Of a stretch of DNA of 64,000 nucleotides, positions 44,560 through 54,270 are shown in pieces. Positions within the stretch are counted from its first letter, which is position 1; each line of letters begins with the position of its first letter. The position numbers and the translations under genes are program-made. Under the pieces are notes generated by a model. The model ran no database searches, was not told where the DNA came from, and worked only from the letters and a program-made list of their open reading frames with translations. This DNA comes from Sphingobacterium sp. BN32 (GTDB lineage: Bacteria > Bacteroidota > Bacteroidia > Sphingobacteriales > Sphingobacteriaceae): assembly GCF_030503615.1 (NCBI RefSeq), contig NZ_CP129963.1:496001-560000 (forward strand). Reading direction: 5' to 3'.

Positions 44560-46656
44560 ATGAACAAATTTACTAGCCTGTTTGCGGTCGCAACTGCACT
44601 CCTACTAGGTAATCAATGCATCGCCCAATCTCGTGTAGTACAATCTTTTAACGACGATTGGAAGTTCTATAAAGCAAATAACTCCACATTCTTTACCGAT
44701 TTTGAGAATGGTCAGAAATACTTCGAAAGTCAAAGTCAATGGACGAAGCTTGAGGTGTGGGAAGATGTGACACTCCCACATACCTACAACCGTACGGATA
44801 TGCAAACCGACCGTAACTTCTTCGAAGGCAAAGCGGTCTATACCAAAACCTTCTCCGTAGATGCTGCCTCGAAAGATAAACGCACATTCATTAAGTTCGA
44901 AGGCGTAGGCGCAATTGCTAAGTTATACATCAATGATAATTTTATCGGCGAGCATAAAGGTGGTTACAGCATGTTCACTTACGAGATTACAAATTCAGTG
45001 AACTACGATAAACCTAATACCATCACGGTCATTGCCGATAATGCTTCTCGTAAAGATATCATTCCCATAAACCAGTTCTTATTTCCGGTATATGGTGGAA
45101 TTTACAGACCTGTCCACTTGATTACAACCAACAAAACCAGCTTTGTTGTAACCGATCGTGCTGCCCCGGGAATACAGATTCGCCAGCAGAACGTATCTGC
45201 GAAGAATGCTGATATTGAGGTTTCTGCAAAATTGGAAACCAAGGAAAAGACGGCACAAGCGGCAGAGCTATGGGTGGAGATTAGAGATTATGATGGCAAG
45301 CTTGTACAAACTGAGAAGCAACCCGTAAAGATTAGTCCTCAGGGAGTAACCTATGTGAAGCAAGCGGTAAAGATGAAATCACCACGCCTTTGGGACGGTA
45401 TCCGCGATCCTTATCTGTATTCCGTAACGGCAAAAATTATGTCGGGTGGCAAAGAACTGGATGCGGTAAAACAACCCTTAGGAGTTCGTAAAGTAGAGAT
45501 CAATGGAGGTCAGAATGTGTTGTTGAACGGAAAGCCTTATCCGATGTATGGTGTTTGTAGACATCAGGATCGTGAAGGTTTCGGATCAGCATTGAGTTTT
45601 GCACAACATAAAGAGGACATGTTGATGATTAAAGAAATGGGCGCCACGACGATTCGCTTAGCACATTATCAACAATCGCCGGAAATCTATTCTCTTGCTG
45701 ACACATTAGGTTTCCTCACATGGGCAGAAATCCCATTCGTTAATCGTGTGTCTTACTATGAAAATGACAATGCGAAACAACAGATGACGGAGCTTGTGAA
45801 GCAGAATATGAATCACCCCTCTATTTATATCTGGGGAGTTCACAATGAAGTTTATTCTAAAACAGCAGACGAACAAGTTCCGGTGCTTTCGCGCGAACTC
45901 AATGATATCGCGAAGACCTTAGACCCTGATCGTTATACAGTAGCCGTTACAGGATACAATGTTGTTGACCGACAAGAAAATTTAACTACGGATGTTCAAG
46001 GGATCAACCATTATTTCGGTTGGTACGGTGGCAAGATCGAAGATCTTGGTCCATGGGCTAAAAAAGTACAACAAGACTTCCCGGGATACAAAATCATGCT
46101 TTCCGAATACGGAGCAGACGGTAATATGGATATCGGTCAGGAGGAATTGAAGATGCCGGATAACGTAGTTTCGGGGAAGTCATTCCCGGAAAACTATCAG
46201 ACTGAGACGCATATTCAGCAATGGGCCGCTATTCAGCAGAATCCTATAATCGTGGCCTCTTATGTTTGGAATATGTTCGAATTTGCGGTACCTGCATGGA
46301 ATCGCGGAGGCGTGAATGCTCGAAACCTGAAAGGGTTAGTGAGCTTCGACCGCAAGCGCAAGAAAGATTCCTTCTACTGGTATAAAGCGAATTGGAATCC
46401 AGAGCCGATGATCTACCTAGCGAACAGAAGAGATAATGAGCGGACGAAGGCACAAGGCAAAGTACAGGTGTTCTCCAATCTAAAAGATGTGAAACTAGAA
46501 GTCAATGGTAAGAGCTATACAGCTAAACAGGGCGTAAATGATAAGCACTGGGTTGTTGAACAGGTCGATCTGAAGCAAGGTCAAAACACGATCGTTGCTG
46601 TTGGAAAAGATGGTTCAAAGGAACTCAGAGATGAGATGGTTTGGAACTTAAAATAA
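44560..46656 (+). CDS. GH2 family beta-galactosidase-like glycoside hydrolase
   Basis: This 698-residue periplasmic enzyme has a signal peptide ending near residue 23 (NQCIAQ). The GH2 N-terminal jelly-roll covers about 28-185 (TLPHTYNRTD, FEGVGAIAKLYINDNFIGEH), followed by an Ig-like domain. The TIM barrel starts near GKPYPMYGVCRHQDREGFG. The acid/base is Glu430 in GVHNEV and the likely nucleophile Glu516 in LSEYGADG. A C-terminal Ig-like part resembles DUF4982. Beta-galactosidase is the likeliest activity given the fucosidase beside it, but beta-glucuronidase or beta-mannosidase cannot be excluded. It starts the plus-strand half of the PUL; the fucosidase gene begins 8 bp later. Confidence 0.88.
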   Translation: MNKFTSLFAVATALLLGNQCIAQSRVVQSFNDDWKFYKANNSTFFTDFENGQKYFESQSQWTKLEVWEDVTLPHTYNRTDMQTDRNFFEGKAVYTKTFSVDAASKDKRTFIKFEGVGAIAKLYINDNFIGEHKGGYSMFTYEITNSVNYDKPNTITVIADNASRKDIIPINQFLFPVYGGIYRPVHLITTNKTSFVVTDRAAPGIQIRQQNVSAKNADIEVSAKLETKEKTAQAAELWVEIRDYDGKLVQTEKQPVKISPQGVTYVKQAVKMKSPRLWDGIRDPYLYSVTAKIMSGGKELDAVKQPLGVRKVEINGGQNVLLNGKPYPMYGVCRHQDREGFGSALSFAQHKEDMLMIKEMGATTIRLAHYQQSPEIYSLADTLGFLTWAEIPFVNRVSYYENDNAKQQMTELVKQNMNHPSIYIWGVHNEVYSKTADEQVPVLSRELNDIAKTLDPDRYTVAVTGYNVVDRQENLTTDVQGINHYFGWYGGKIEDLGPWAKKVQQDFPGYKIMLSEYGADGNMDIGQEELKMPDNVVSGKSFPENYQTETHIQQWAAIQQNPIIVASYVWNMFEFAVPAWNRGGVNARNLKGLVSFDRKRKKDSFYWYKANWNPEPMIYLANRRDNERTKAQGKVQVFSNLKDVKLEVNGKSYTAKQGVNDKHWVVEQVDLKQGQNTIVAVGKDGSKELRDEMVWNLK

Positions 46657-46664
46657 ACGAAGGA

Positions 46665-48167
46665 ATGAACGTACTAAAATATTCAATGCTAACCCTTTTA
46701 GGAATGGGCTTAGCGTCGGGACAAGTGTCAGCGCAATGGACGGGGCCAAAGCAGAAACCTGCAGAACGTAAAGAAGTGAAATTCGGGCCGATTACTCCAA
46801 AGAATCGAACCGATGCAAATATGGAAGCCTTCCGTAATTATGGCTTAGGACAATTTATTCACTGGGGATTGTATGCTATTCCTGGTAATGAGTGGGAGGG
46901 AGTTTCTGCGCGCAAAGGAGCGGCAGCATCCGAGTGGATTCGCACATGGTCTGGTCCTAACGCGCCGAAAAATTGGAAAGAAACTTATGACAACCTTTAC
47001 AAGCAGTTCGATCCAAAATCTTTCGATGCCAAAGCTTGGGCAAAACAGGCTAAAGATATGGGTGCGAAGTATATGATTTTCACCACGAAGCACCATGACG
47101 GATTTGCATTATGGCCGACACAGTATTCGGAATATGATGTTATGGCGTCGCCTTATAAAAAGGATATTGTAAAGGAAGTTGTCGATGCTTACACCGCGGA
47201 AGGTATTGATGTTTATCTATACTTCTCCGTTTTGGAATGGAATAATCCGGATTACCTGACGAAGGCACCGGTAACTGCCGAAGAAAAAGCGAAGTACAAT
47301 AAGTTCTTGCAGTACACGAAGAACCAATTAATGGAATTATTGACCAATTATCCACAGATTAAGGGCTTTTGGTTCGACGGTACTTGGGATCAATCCTGGG
47401 TACAGTCCTATGAGTTCACCTATAATCTGGAGAAAGAGCTAAGAGAAAAACATCCAGGATTAATCATCGGCTCTCGTTTTCGCAATGATGAATTCGGAAA
47501 ACGCCATTTTGATAGCAACGGTGATATCTTAGGCGATTACGAGCAAGGATGGGAGCGGAAGCTACCTCAGGCCTACGAATGGCTTGATGGCAACGACTGG
47601 GATGCGGTTATGACGATTCCTCCAAATGGTTGGGGCTATATGAAAGACTGGTCTGGATTATATACCAAAACAACAGACGATCTATTGGATATGTTAATGC
47701 AGTCCGTTTCGCTGAATGGAAACTTTGTATTGAACTTTGGACCTGATGGCCAAGGAAAGATGCATCCAGGAGAAGATAAGATTGCAAAAGAATTAGGCGC
47801 ATGGATGAAAGTCAATGGCGAGGCTGTACATGGCGCGCGTCATGCTGACCTTCCAGTCTCGAAGTTAGGATACTATACAGCAAAGGGAAATACACTTTAT
47901 CTATCCGTATTTAACCGCCCAGTCAATAATATCGCACGCATCGCTGTACCAAAGAACAGCAAACGCGTTCCTATATCTGCTCAGATTTTAGGAAATAAAG
48001 CGCAGTTGAAAGTCGTACATTCGGACATAGGCTTGGACTTGGATAAGAATACCTACTATGATGTAATAATTCCTAAAGGGTATAAAAGCGACAGAGCTTT
48101 TGTGATCAAAATGGAATTGGGCGAGCCAAGCAAAGCTACAGACAAGCTGATGGATGCTAAAATGTAA
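46665..48167 (+). CDS. GH29 family alpha-L-fucosidase
   Basis: This 500-residue retaining exo-fucosidase has a signal peptide ending near residue 24 (GQVSAQ). The GH29 barrel shows GLGQFIHWGLYAIPGNEWEG, TTKHHDGFALWPTQYS with the substrate-binding His pair, and FWFDGTWDQSW with the nucleophile Asp238. It should remove terminal alpha-fucose in the periplasm after import by the adjacent SusC/SusD pair. The linkage preference is not readable. The frame extends upstream into GH2, but the ATG at 46665 gives the signal peptide MNVLKYSMLTLLGMG. Confidence 0.92.
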   Translation: MNVLKYSMLTLLGMGLASGQVSAQWTGPKQKPAERKEVKFGPITPKNRTDANMEAFRNYGLGQFIHWGLYAIPGNEWEGVSARKGAAASEWIRTWSGPNAPKNWKETYDNLYKQFDPKSFDAKAWAKQAKDMGAKYMIFTTKHHDGFALWPTQYSEYDVMASPYKKDIVKEVVDAYTAEGIDVYLYFSVLEWNNPDYLTKAPVTAEEKAKYNKFLQYTKNQLMELLTNYPQIKGFWFDGTWDQSWVQSYEFTYNLEKELREKHPGLIIGSRFRNDEFGKRHFDSNGDILGDYEQGWERKLPQAYEWLDGNDWDAVMTIPPNGWGYMKDWSGLYTKTTDDLLDMLMQSVSLNGNFVLNFGPDGQGKMHPGEDKIAKELGAWMKVNGEAVHGARHADLPVSKLGYYTAKGNTLYLSVFNRPVNNIARIAVPKNSKRVPISAQILGNKAQLKVVHSDIGLDLDKNTYYDVIIPKGYKSDRAFVIKMELGEPSKATDKLMDAKM

Positions 48168-48189
48168 TAGCTAACATTAAAAATAAACT

Positions 48190-48229
48190 AAAAAAGCCAC
48201 CGCTCTTTTTTAGGGCGGTGGCTTTTTTT
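48190..48229. terminator. bidirectional intrinsic terminator between the two PUL arms
   Basis: The stem GCCACCGC/GCGGTGGC with flanking A-run and T-run can stop the plus-strand GH29 transcript and, from the other side, the minus-strand SusCD-Ig transcript. Confidence 0.88.
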
Positions 48230-48297
48230 GTGCTTAAAATATTTTTTTAAGCTAGATAGGCGATGAACATCTATCCAGCTTAACGATGTCTGCGATT

Positions 48298-48651
48298 TTA
48301 CTTTGTCACATTGACAACATACCATACTTGTAGGTTGCCCGATTTGATAACAACAGTATCCTTACCTACACTAACGCCAGTTACCAAACCAGCGTTAGAG
48401 AATGTAGCGATCTCCGGATGCTTGTTCGAATACGTTGCATCTGTTACGGTTCTGTTGCCAGGTGTAACAGCCAGATTTAATTGCAATGGTGTTCCGATCT
48501 TTACCGGAATCTGCATATTGCCTGCCGCATTCACAGCTTCTCTCGCTGTTAAACTCTCGCCAAAGTCTACCTTGTCTTTTTTACAAGAGTAAAGTAAGGA
48601 CATGCCGATTCCAGCAACGAGGAACAGGCGTGTAATATATTTAGTTTTCAT
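48298..48651 (-). CDS. small Ig-like (Big2-type) lipoprotein
   Basis: This 117-residue lipoprotein has lipobox LLYSC (Cys near 23). It forms one bacterial Ig-like domain: PLQLNLAVTPGNRTVTDATYS, then HPEIATFSNAGLVTGVSVGKDTVVI, the usual Big2 pattern, ending VVNVTK. It is last in the susC-susD-Ig unit and could be a minimal surface glycan-binding protein. It is very short for that role, so this is inference. Confidence 0.78.
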   Translation of the reverse strand: MKTKYITRLFLVAGIGMSLLYSCKKDKVDFGESLTAREAVNAAGNMQIPVKIGTPLQLNLAVTPGNRTVTDATYSNKHPEIATFSNAGLVTGVSVGKDTVVIKSGNLQVWYVVNVTK

Positions 48652-48677
48652 GATCTTTCTATTAATTGATAAACAAA

Positions 48678-50624
48678 TTACTCACCTAACCATCCTGGGT
48701 TCTGCTTCAACTGAGTGCCTTCCAATGAAAGTTCAAATAACGGAAGCGGCCAATAGTAACGGTAGTCGGACCAAAGGGCTTTCCCTTGAACAATATTCGG
48801 ACTTCTTGGATAAGCAATAATAAAGCCTTGAGCATCCACAAATACATCCTTATCAAGTTGTTCTTTTAACGCGATGATTGGCTTTTGTAGTTTGGTGCCA
48901 TCGTATAATTTTTGTTTTTCGGCAGTAAACTTCATTCCGCGGTAAGGGACAGTCAGGAATTTACCTGCTTTCCATCGCATTAAATCTTCATAGCGACGGT
49001 CTTCCAATACCATTTCTACTCGACGCTCACGTCTGATTTCGCGTAGAATAGGTGTTACCTCATAATCTAAAAATTGCGCATTGAGAGCATCCATACGTGG
49101 ATCTTTCGGAACATTCGCCAATTGTAGACGGCTGTTTGGATAAGCAGCGAAATCAAAACCCGCACGTTGTCTTAGCGCGTTGATCGTACGATCCAGGTCA
49201 TTTTGCGTCAAGGTACCTAAGATTGCTTTTGCTTCCGCTAACATCAATAATACCTCGCCATAACGAAACTCGATAGCAGTCTGTTGTCCACTTGTGGTTG
49301 CATCGTGCTCTTTCTTATCGCCCATCCAGTTTTTAATTGCCATGTATCCGGTAACCGTTGTTCTGTCAGCAACGTTATACGACAATCTAGGATAGGTTAT
49401 TCCATTCTCCGCAGCACTGGTCAAGTCGTTGTTCACATTGTAAATGGAACGGTTTTCTCCAGGAAAATTAATGGTTTGTTTTAGACGTGGATCTCTGTTC
49501 TCCAATTCTGTCCACATACCATCGTAGCCTTTGAATAGGGGATTTGCTGTGTAGCTGCCTTCCGAACCTGATAAATAGATCGGGCGTCCATCAATACATA
49601 AGTACTCATCGACTAAACTGCGTGTTGCTCCACCCGCTGGACGTGCGCCGCTGATACTGTTATTCTGCTGCCAATAACGCTGGGTAGCATGCCCAACTTT
49701 AACACCGTCATAAACACGCGCTAAAATCGCCTCTTTGTTCTGATCGGCTTCAGGATTGTTCTTAAATGTAAAGAGCTTCCAATATGGATTTGTTCCTGCA
49801 CTGTACAGTTGATATTTTCCGGAGCTGATGATCTTTTCACAAGCATCAACACATGCCTCTAAGAAAGGCGCTGCGGTACTCTTCAATTGCAATTCGCTAT
49901 GGTATGTTCTGAACGAACCCTCAAACAGGGCGATTCTTGCTTTCAGGAATAAGGCCATGTTCTGGTTAATACGACCGTCTGCGCGTCCGCTTACCCCCTC
50001 CAGTTTGTTGATAGACTGATTGATCGTGTACAACAATGAATCAGCTACCAAAGTCCGCTTGTCGCGCGCCTTGTACAAGTCTTCACTATCGATATTCATG
50101 GTGGAGTTGTACCATGGCACATCCCCGAATAATGTTAATTTTCTGTAGTAATCCCAGGATTTGAAAAATAAAGCCTCACCGACATATTTATCAAGCTTTT
50201 TAGAATCATTGTTAACCGACGGTAATGCATTTTTATAGTTTTCTAAGAAATAATGAACCGACCGTAGATCTTCCCATACCCAACCCACATCCGTTCCGTT
50301 AGTTGGCGTTTTGTATGTTTGGTCTTGGATACTATGTATATTTCCATACTTTACCATATTGTCGGTCATAAAATCACCGGCCAATAAGTGACTACCACCG
50401 GTAATGCTTGGACTCAATCTGGCGTCGCCCCAGCCATCAAAATGTCCTTTGATGTAACGTCCATAAAGGTTGTTCAAATACAGCGTTAACTCTGTTTCTG
50501 ACTGTAAAGAATTACCTACTGAAAGTTCCGTTTCCGGATTCAGGTTCAAGAAGTCTTTCTTGCAGGACTGCAGCAAACTAACCGCCACAACTCCTGATAA
50601 TATATATTTAAATGTTCTTTTCAT
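48678..50624 (-). CDS. SusD/RagB-family lipoprotein of the GH2/GH29 PUL
   Basis: This 648-residue lipoprotein has lipobox LLQSC (Cys near 21). It shows the SusD fold pattern: VGEALFFKSWDYYRKLTLFGDVPW, FRYGEVLLMLAEAKAILG (spanning parts of the second half), LNAQFLDYEVTPILREIRRERRVEM and EDLMRWKAGKFL. The conserved RRERR-type segment near the C-terminus is typical. It is on the long side for SusD (500-650). It pairs with the SusC encoded 11 bp upstream. Confidence 0.93.
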   Translation of the reverse strand: MKRTFKYILSGVVAVSLLQSCKKDFLNLNPETELSVGNSLQSETELTLYLNNLYGRYIKGHFDGWGDARLSPSITGGSHLLAGDFMTDNMVKYGNIHSIQDQTYKTPTNGTDVGWVWEDLRSVHYFLENYKNALPSVNNDSKKLDKYVGEALFFKSWDYYRKLTLFGDVPWYNSTMNIDSEDLYKARDKRTLVADSLLYTINQSINKLEGVSGRADGRINQNMALFLKARIALFEGSFRTYHSELQLKSTAAPFLEACVDACEKIISSGKYQLYSAGTNPYWKLFTFKNNPEADQNKEAILARVYDGVKVGHATQRYWQQNNSISGARPAGGATRSLVDEYLCIDGRPIYLSGSEGSYTANPLFKGYDGMWTELENRDPRLKQTINFPGENRSIYNVNNDLTSAAENGITYPRLSYNVADRTTVTGYMAIKNWMGDKKEHDATTSGQQTAIEFRYGEVLLMLAEAKAILGTLTQNDLDRTINALRQRAGFDFAAYPNSRLQLANVPKDPRMDALNAQFLDYEVTPILREIRRERRVEMVLEDRRYEDLMRWKAGKFLTVPYRGMKFTAEKQKLYDGTKLQKPIIALKEQLDKDVFVDAQGFIIAYPRSPNIVQGKALWSDYRYYWPLPLFELSLEGTQLKQNPGWLGE

Positions 50625-50635
50625 GATGTAGAAGA

Positions 50636-53600
50636 TTAAAAGGTAATCTGAGCACCGAAAGCAACCGAACGTTTTTGTGGGTATGTTGATGAAATTTGAT
50701 CCACATCAAATACATTCGGGATTTCTGAGATTTCAAATAAATTAAATCCAGAAAGCGTAAAGCGCAGGCGGTCTATTTTTAGTTTTTCAGTAAGCGTAGA
50801 AGGGAGAGTATATCCTAATACTGCCTGTTTTAAACGTAAGTAAGCGCCATTGATCAGATATTGATCATTAACCGATGGAGCTGCGCCATACATTGGAAAT
50901 TCTGCATTTGTACGCTCTGGCGTCCATGAACGCTCCAGCATCCAGCGCGATCCAGCGCCTCCGCCCCAGTATGCGGAACTACCCGTCCATACATCACGTT
51001 TAATAACCCCTTGCACCAATACATCTAAATCAAAGTTTTTGAATGCTACATTTCCAGTAATACCAAAACGATAGCGTGGCGTAGAATTTCCCAATACGAC
51101 TCTGTCGCCTGTGTTACCGATCTTATTTAAGCCAGCATCAATTTTTCCGTCAGGAAGACCATCAGGTCCACCGATATCCTGATAGCGCAAGAAACCCGGG
51201 TATAAGTTGCCTTGATATGGTCCCGAATAGATCCAATTTCCGTTTGCAGGGTTCTTACCGTTGAAATCCGATTCCTGTAAAATTCCGCCGCTCTTGTAAC
51301 CCCAAATCTCGCCAATCGTTTTTCCATCATACATAATCTCTCTGTTGTCGGCATTTGTGATGAGTAATCCTGAGTTTCCGGCATAATGCACCACCTTGGT
51401 TAAGTAGTCGGATAAATTAACACCGACGCGATAGCGAAGACCGTTGTCTAATGTTTCTTTCCAGCCAATAGCCAACTCCATACCTTTCGTTTCTAAAATT
51501 CCAGAGTTCACGTATGGTGCCAGCGTACCTAGCGTATTCGGGAATGTCGCATCTCCTCTCGTCAGAATATCCGTTGTTTTTCTGTTGTAGTACTCAAAAG
51601 TCACATCAAGCTTGTTCTGCAGGAATGCTGCATCCACACCAATGTTCCAGGTTCTAGCCTTCTCGAAAGTCAAATGTGGAGAAACTAAATTAGGGGGATT
51701 GATGTAGACAATTTGTTGTCCGTTGATTAGGAAAGCTGCACGACCAGATCCTAAAGTCGCTTGAAATGGATAAGCATCTCCTGGTTGGTTGCCTAATTTA
51801 CCCCAGCTTCCGCGGAGTTTTAGCTCATTCACCCAGTTGCTGAGGCCATCCATAAATGATTCTTTAGAGATTCTCCATCCCGCCGAAAAAGATGGGAAGG
51901 CAACGAAACGCTCATCTTTTGTGAATTTTGCATTTCCATCATAACGTAAATTGCTCTCTAGAAAATACTTCTCCGCATAATTATATGCGATTCGACCAAA
52001 CACGGCTCTTCCCGCTAAGGTCTCGGCATATCGAGTAGTTTCGTTTAAGGTAGGATCTTCTACCGCATTTGGATTCTGAATATTCGCGTTAATCAACCGG
52101 CGATACGTGTTCGTGAGCTGCTCATAAGTTGTTTGCTCTTGGTTGTAACCTAATACGGCAGAGAAATTATGCTTTTCTGCCCAGGTTTGCTGATAATCAG
52201 CATAGATATTGATCAGGTAATTATCGCGTTTATTATTGTCAAGGTAGGCTCTGTTTTCCTGTGCCTCTGTTTGGTTGGTTCCCAAGCTGCTCCAGGATTC
52301 CAGCACTTGCGCCATTTTTGGACTATATCTGTTCAAGCTATAGCTCTGTGGTTGGTAGGCCAAATCGGCTTTCACCTTCAATTTATTTGGAAGAATGATA
52401 AATTCTGGCGATGCTAATAAAGACATACGTCTATTCACCGATCTATTTCTTGCACCATAGCTAATCCACGATAGAATATTGTCGGTATACGCATTTGGAA
52501 GCGGATCATTTGGTCCGGTCATCAATGGCATATTAATGTTTCGGGCAGGATCCGTCATCATGGCTTCCCAAAGATTGCCTTTGCCACCCACTAAATAAGG
52601 AGTTTCGTAATGTGTTTGATCGAAACTTACCTTTCCAAATAAATTAAACCAGCTGGTAATTTTTGCATTGACATTGATCAATGCATTATAACGCTTGAAT
52701 TCATCGGTGTTAATCTTATACATCCCCGACTGATTTTGCAGACCTGTCGATATATAGTAATTTACCGCTTCGCCACCACCGCTGAAGTTTAAGGTATGCT
52801 TCTGCATAGGTGTCCATTTTTTTACTGCCGTTTCATAGGGATTCACATTGCCTACCCAAATAACTCTTCCGCCCTCCTCGTACCAAGCATTCTCAGGCGT
52901 CGGGTTATCCAGATATTTTTGGATCATGTTCAATTTGTTCTCTTCAGAATTGCTCACCGAACCATTTGTCCACAATGTACGATCCATCGATGCACGCTGG
53001 ATTTGATACGAATTTAATACGTCAGGTAATGCAGAAGGGGTGTCAAAGTTGGCGTCGAAGTTGTAAGATATTCTTCCTTTTTGATTGAATTCACCGGTTT
53101 TCGTACGAACCAAAATAACGCCGTATGCTGCCTTCGTACCATAAATAGCACCTGCGGAAGCATCTTTGATAAACGACATGTCTTTGATATCGTTTGGATT
53201 TAGCTGGTTCAACGCGGCTGTTGTATTTTCAACACCGTCGATAATGACTAGAGGGTCACCATTAACCGTTTCGAATTCTTTTGTATTTGCATTGTAGGCC
53301 ATTGAGGTTCCACCACGTAAGTTGAAACCCGGAGTCGTATTTGGTGCTCCATTTCCGAAGCTGATGTTCAAGTTGGGAACCAAACCCTGTAAGGCTTGAC
53401 CAATATTGGCAACCGGACGGTTCTCGAAAGCTTCTTTACCAACGTGTGCAATCGCACCTGTTAGATTAACCTTCTTCTGCGTCCCGAAACCTACGACTAC
53501 AACTTCCTCAATTTGATCTTCCGCCGCTTGCAAGCTAATGGATGAAGCCTCCATTGCTGGAACCTCTTTTTGTCCAAAACCTATCGAGCTAATAACAAGT

Positions 53601-53905
53601 ATAGAACTGCGCGATGACACCTGTAGCGTAAATGTACCATCAGCCGCACTCTGTGTGGTCTGATTCGTGTTTTTCTCGCGAATCGTTGCTCCTGCAACAG
53701 GATTTCCCTGATCGTCAACAATCTTACCCTTGATCTCTTCTTGGAAGCGACTCAGGTAGGAATCATTTAAAAACAGCGGCGATTCCGCGATAAGACTATG
53801 ACCGATTGTTCTTGTTTCGGCATAGGAGGGAAGGGAACTCATAAATGCTAGGCTATAACATAGGGGTATCCACTTCATCCTGGAATTTGTAAAGAAAATT
53901 CGCAT
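50636..53905 (-). CDS. SusC/RagA TonB-dependent receptor of the GH2/GH29 PUL
   Basis: This 1089-residue outer-membrane importer has a signal peptide (MKWIPLCYSLAFMSSLPSYA from the second ATG at 53878; the first ATG at 53905 adds nine residues). A carboxypeptidase-regulatory-like domain follows at about 57-135 (GKIVDDQGNPVAGATIREKN). The plug has EEVVVVGFGTQKKVNLTGAI and IKDMSFIKDASAGAIYGTKA. The barrel ends KRSVAFGAQITF. There is no STN domain, so signalling through an anti-sigma factor is not expected; the 33 bp element upstream suggests a cytoplasmic repressor or activator instead. The likely substrate is a fucosylated beta-galactoside oligosaccharide. Confidence 0.94.
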   Translation of the reverse strand: MRIFFTNSRMKWIPLCYSLAFMSSLPSYAETRTIGHSLIAESPLFLNDSYLSRFQEEIKGKIVDDQGNPVAGATIREKNTNQTTQSAADGTFTLQVSSRSSILVISSIGFGQKEVPAMEASSISLQAAEDQIEEVVVVGFGTQKKVNLTGAIAHVGKEAFENRPVANIGQALQGLVPNLNISFGNGAPNTTPGFNLRGGTSMAYNANTKEFETVNGDPLVIIDGVENTTAALNQLNPNDIKDMSFIKDASAGAIYGTKAAYGVILVRTKTGEFNQKGRISYNFDANFDTPSALPDVLNSYQIQRASMDRTLWTNGSVSNSEENKLNMIQKYLDNPTPENAWYEEGGRVIWVGNVNPYETAVKKWTPMQKHTLNFSGGGEAVNYYISTGLQNQSGMYKINTDEFKRYNALINVNAKITSWFNLFGKVSFDQTHYETPYLVGGKGNLWEAMMTDPARNINMPLMTGPNDPLPNAYTDNILSWISYGARNRSVNRRMSLLASPEFIILPNKLKVKADLAYQPQSYSLNRYSPKMAQVLESWSSLGTNQTEAQENRAYLDNNKRDNYLINIYADYQQTWAEKHNFSAVLGYNQEQTTYEQLTNTYRRLINANIQNPNAVEDPTLNETTRYAETLAGRAVFGRIAYNYAEKYFLESNLRYDGNAKFTKDERFVAFPSFSAGWRISKESFMDGLSNWVNELKLRGSWGKLGNQPGDAYPFQATLGSGRAAFLINGQQIVYINPPNLVSPHLTFEKARTWNIGVDAAFLQNKLDVTFEYYNRKTTDILTRGDATFPNTLGTLAPYVNSGILETKGMELAIGWKETLDNGLRYRVGVNLSDYLTKVVHYAGNSGLLITNADNREIMYDGKTIGEIWGYKSGGILQESDFNGKNPANGNWIYSGPYQGNLYPGFLRYQDIGGPDGLPDGKIDAGLNKIGNTGDRVVLGNSTPRYRFGITGNVAFKNFDLDVLVQGVIKRDVWTGSSAYWGGGAGSRWMLERSWTPERTNAEFPMYGAAPSVNDQYLINGAYLRLKQAVLGYTLPSTLTEKLKIDRLRFTLSGFNLFEISEIPNVFDVDQISSTYPQKRSVAFGAQITF

Positions 53906-54203
53906 GATTCGATGTTTTAAAAGTTATGATAGTTGTACCTATTGGTTATCGATGCGAATGTGACGAAAAAAGAGTCAGGTTGCATCTGAAAATGCAATGC
54001 AATCGTTTGAGCAATCTACGAAAACGATGTAAATTTATATACTGGGGATAATCTGTAAAAAAACTATCGGTTGAAAATTGTAACTAATAAAATGTGGGAT
54101 AGAAAGGAAAGATTTTCCACAAATATTCTTCTACAAAGTAGCTTTTTATGTGTTATGTTGCTGATTTTTAGCGAAATAAAAAATACCTCGAGTATGGTTT
54201 GAT
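53906..54203. other. non-coding leader and regulatory region of susC
   Basis: No gene is seen. The region holds the 33 bp operator-like element (53996-54028) and a susC 5' leader of up to about 90 nt. Beyond it is an AT-rich stretch to the ilvE terminator. Confidence 0.5.
53996..54028 (-). promoter_or_regulatory. 33 bp operator-like element before susC
   Basis: The reverse strand reads CGTTTTCGTAGATTG then CAAACGATTG, matching the element at 44475-44507 in 27 of 33 positions, including 12 consecutive identical bases (TTTCGTAGATTG). It lies 91-123 bp upstream of the susC start. Confidence 0.6.
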
Positions 54204-54248
54204 GAAAATAACAAAGGGGCTTTTTTGTTAAAAAAGCCCCTTTGTTAA
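54204..54248 (-). terminator. intrinsic terminator of ilvE
   Basis: A perfect 17 bp inverted repeat (AACAAAGGGGCTTTTTT and its complement, 54210-54246) around a 3 nt loop lies 23 bp past the ilvE stop. A- and T-runs inside the stem allow termination in both directions. Confidence 0.85.
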
Positions 54249-54270
54249 AATTCTTTATGACTATGGTAAA

